Shown here one piece after another: positions 63,167-64,000 of a DNA stretch of 64,000 nt. Position numbers and translations under genes: made by a program. Under the pieces are notes generated by a model, which saw nothing but the letters and a program-made list of their open reading frames with translations, did not search any database and was not told the DNA's origin. Positions within the stretch are counted from its first letter, which is position 1; each line of letters opens with the position of its first letter. Source of the DNA: Atrichornis clamosus (lineage: Eukaryota > Chordata > Aves > Passeriformes > Menuridae); contig WBMZ01002653.1 of assembly GCA_013400975.1 (NCBI GenBank), positions 1 through 64,000 of the forward strand. Direction: 5' to 3'.

Positions 63167-64000
63167 TAAATTATTTTGTTAGAGTAAGTGTTATTTTGAG
63201 GAAAAACTTTTGAGCCTAGAATTTTTCCTCAGGTTTGAAAGCACTATTTTCCTAAAAATGCACGTATGCATCTCGTTTGGAAATATTGATTCAGGTATAA
63301 AATTCCCACTGAAACAAAATACCTAAACAATATTAAACTTGAAAATGTTGGAAAATTACAGAATTAAAGTGGTGGTCACATTTCACTCCAAGCACATTTG
63401 TTTTCGTGTTTTGATAGCCATGTAATGATTAAGGAAGGGAGACAAAATAAAAGTCCTATGAGACTGTGTGATAATTGTATACTCTTTTCAGGCAATAAAT
63501 GCTAGTTACAACTTCCCTTTTGAAACAGGAGGAGCTTAGGCTTCAGTTACTTTGTGTCTTCTTATATCCTTAATTTAATCTTATTCCTTTTTTAATTGCC
63601 ATACTCTTGAACTATGTAATGCTCAGCACTGAGGGGTGGCTCTCAGATCTATTTTTGAGGATACAGAGAACACTAAACCACAAGAAGATCTTTGGATTAT
63701 ACAGCATCTAATAATGTAATTAAATATTTATATATCCAGAAGAAAATAAATATGTACTAAAATTCCAGTCATTCTTTGTTCTGTACTTTGTTCTGACACG
63801 TGAATGTTTAGCTTTGCCAAAATCAGATTTACTGATTCATTTTTGATGTCTATTACTCTTAGCAGTTCCTTTTCTACTTTTTCCATCATACAAAGCTACT
63901 AAGACTTCTCTGGTCATCTCATTTCCTTTCTTCAAAGGTCAGTAGAAAAATTTGTGAATATGCAGGCAAGACAGCACTGTTCTGGTACCAACACCAGGAA
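63167..64000. other. AT-rich sequence without recognisable features
   Basis: No repeat family, exon or RNA gene seen up to the window edge. Confidence 0.5.

Noticed and set aside
1..64000. CRISPR arrays, operons, phage genes, tRNA or rRNA genes
   Set aside because: None seen. Direct repeats present are microsatellites or small tandem duplications, and the composition and repeats are those of a bird nuclear genome.

Overview
The window looks like AT-rich, gene-poor vertebrate DNA from a bird. The main evidence is repeat content. At least ten fragments of the chicken-repeat-1 (CR1) non-LTR retrotransposon are present, several ending in the characteristic short ATTCTRTG or ATTCTATT repeats. There are also seven pieces of LTR sequence of types I know from avian endogenous retroviruses. 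I see no bacterial or phage features, no tRNA or rRNA gene and no CRISPR array. No complete host protein-coding gene could be supported. The sequence reads as intergenic or deep-intronic DNA.

Layout. 1-11.9 kb: mostly AT-rich unique sequence, a short CR1 at 0.4 kb, an LTR-like patch at 1.8-2.1 kb, a ~780-bp antisense CR1 at 3.8-4.6 kb and an unexplained GC-rich island at 9.77-9.93 kb. 11.9-18.3 kb: an LTR split by a nested CR1 (11.9-12.7 kb), an A-rich block at 13.0 kb, a worn CR1 tail at 14.8 kb and a ~1.07-kb solo LTR with an imperfect 5-bp target-site duplication (17.2-18.3 kb). 18.3-26.7 kb: unique AT-rich DNA with one CR1 tail. 26.7-34.0 kb: the repeat-dense core. It holds one reverse-oriented LTR, two LTRs of one family fused head to head and bracketed together by a near-perfect 5-bp direct repeat, a ~735-bp CR1, a possible retroviral pol relic and a 693-bp solo LTR with a perfect 5-bp duplication. 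34-51 kb: mostly unique sequence, with CR1s at 38.7, 42.8 (keeping part of the reverse transcriptase frame) and 45.3 kb, a splice-flanked candidate exon at 41.95-42.04 kb and a possible gene relic at 47.3-47.5 kb. 51-64 kb: a truncated LTR next to an AT microsatellite and an unclassified 550-bp insert, CR1s at 52.5 and 60.2 kb, and a 26-bp perfect palindrome at 59.4 kb.

The strongest unusual signal is the head-to-head LTR pair at 27887-28818. It looks like a foldback element with terminal inverted repeats, although both arms are LTR-derived. The order of events can be read at several loci: CR1 into LTR at 12.1 kb, and LTR insertion followed by a 39-bp tandem duplication at 33.96 kb. Family names come from recognition of the sequence only, since no database search was possible. 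Most long open frames here lie inside repeats or low-complexity DNA and were not called as genes.
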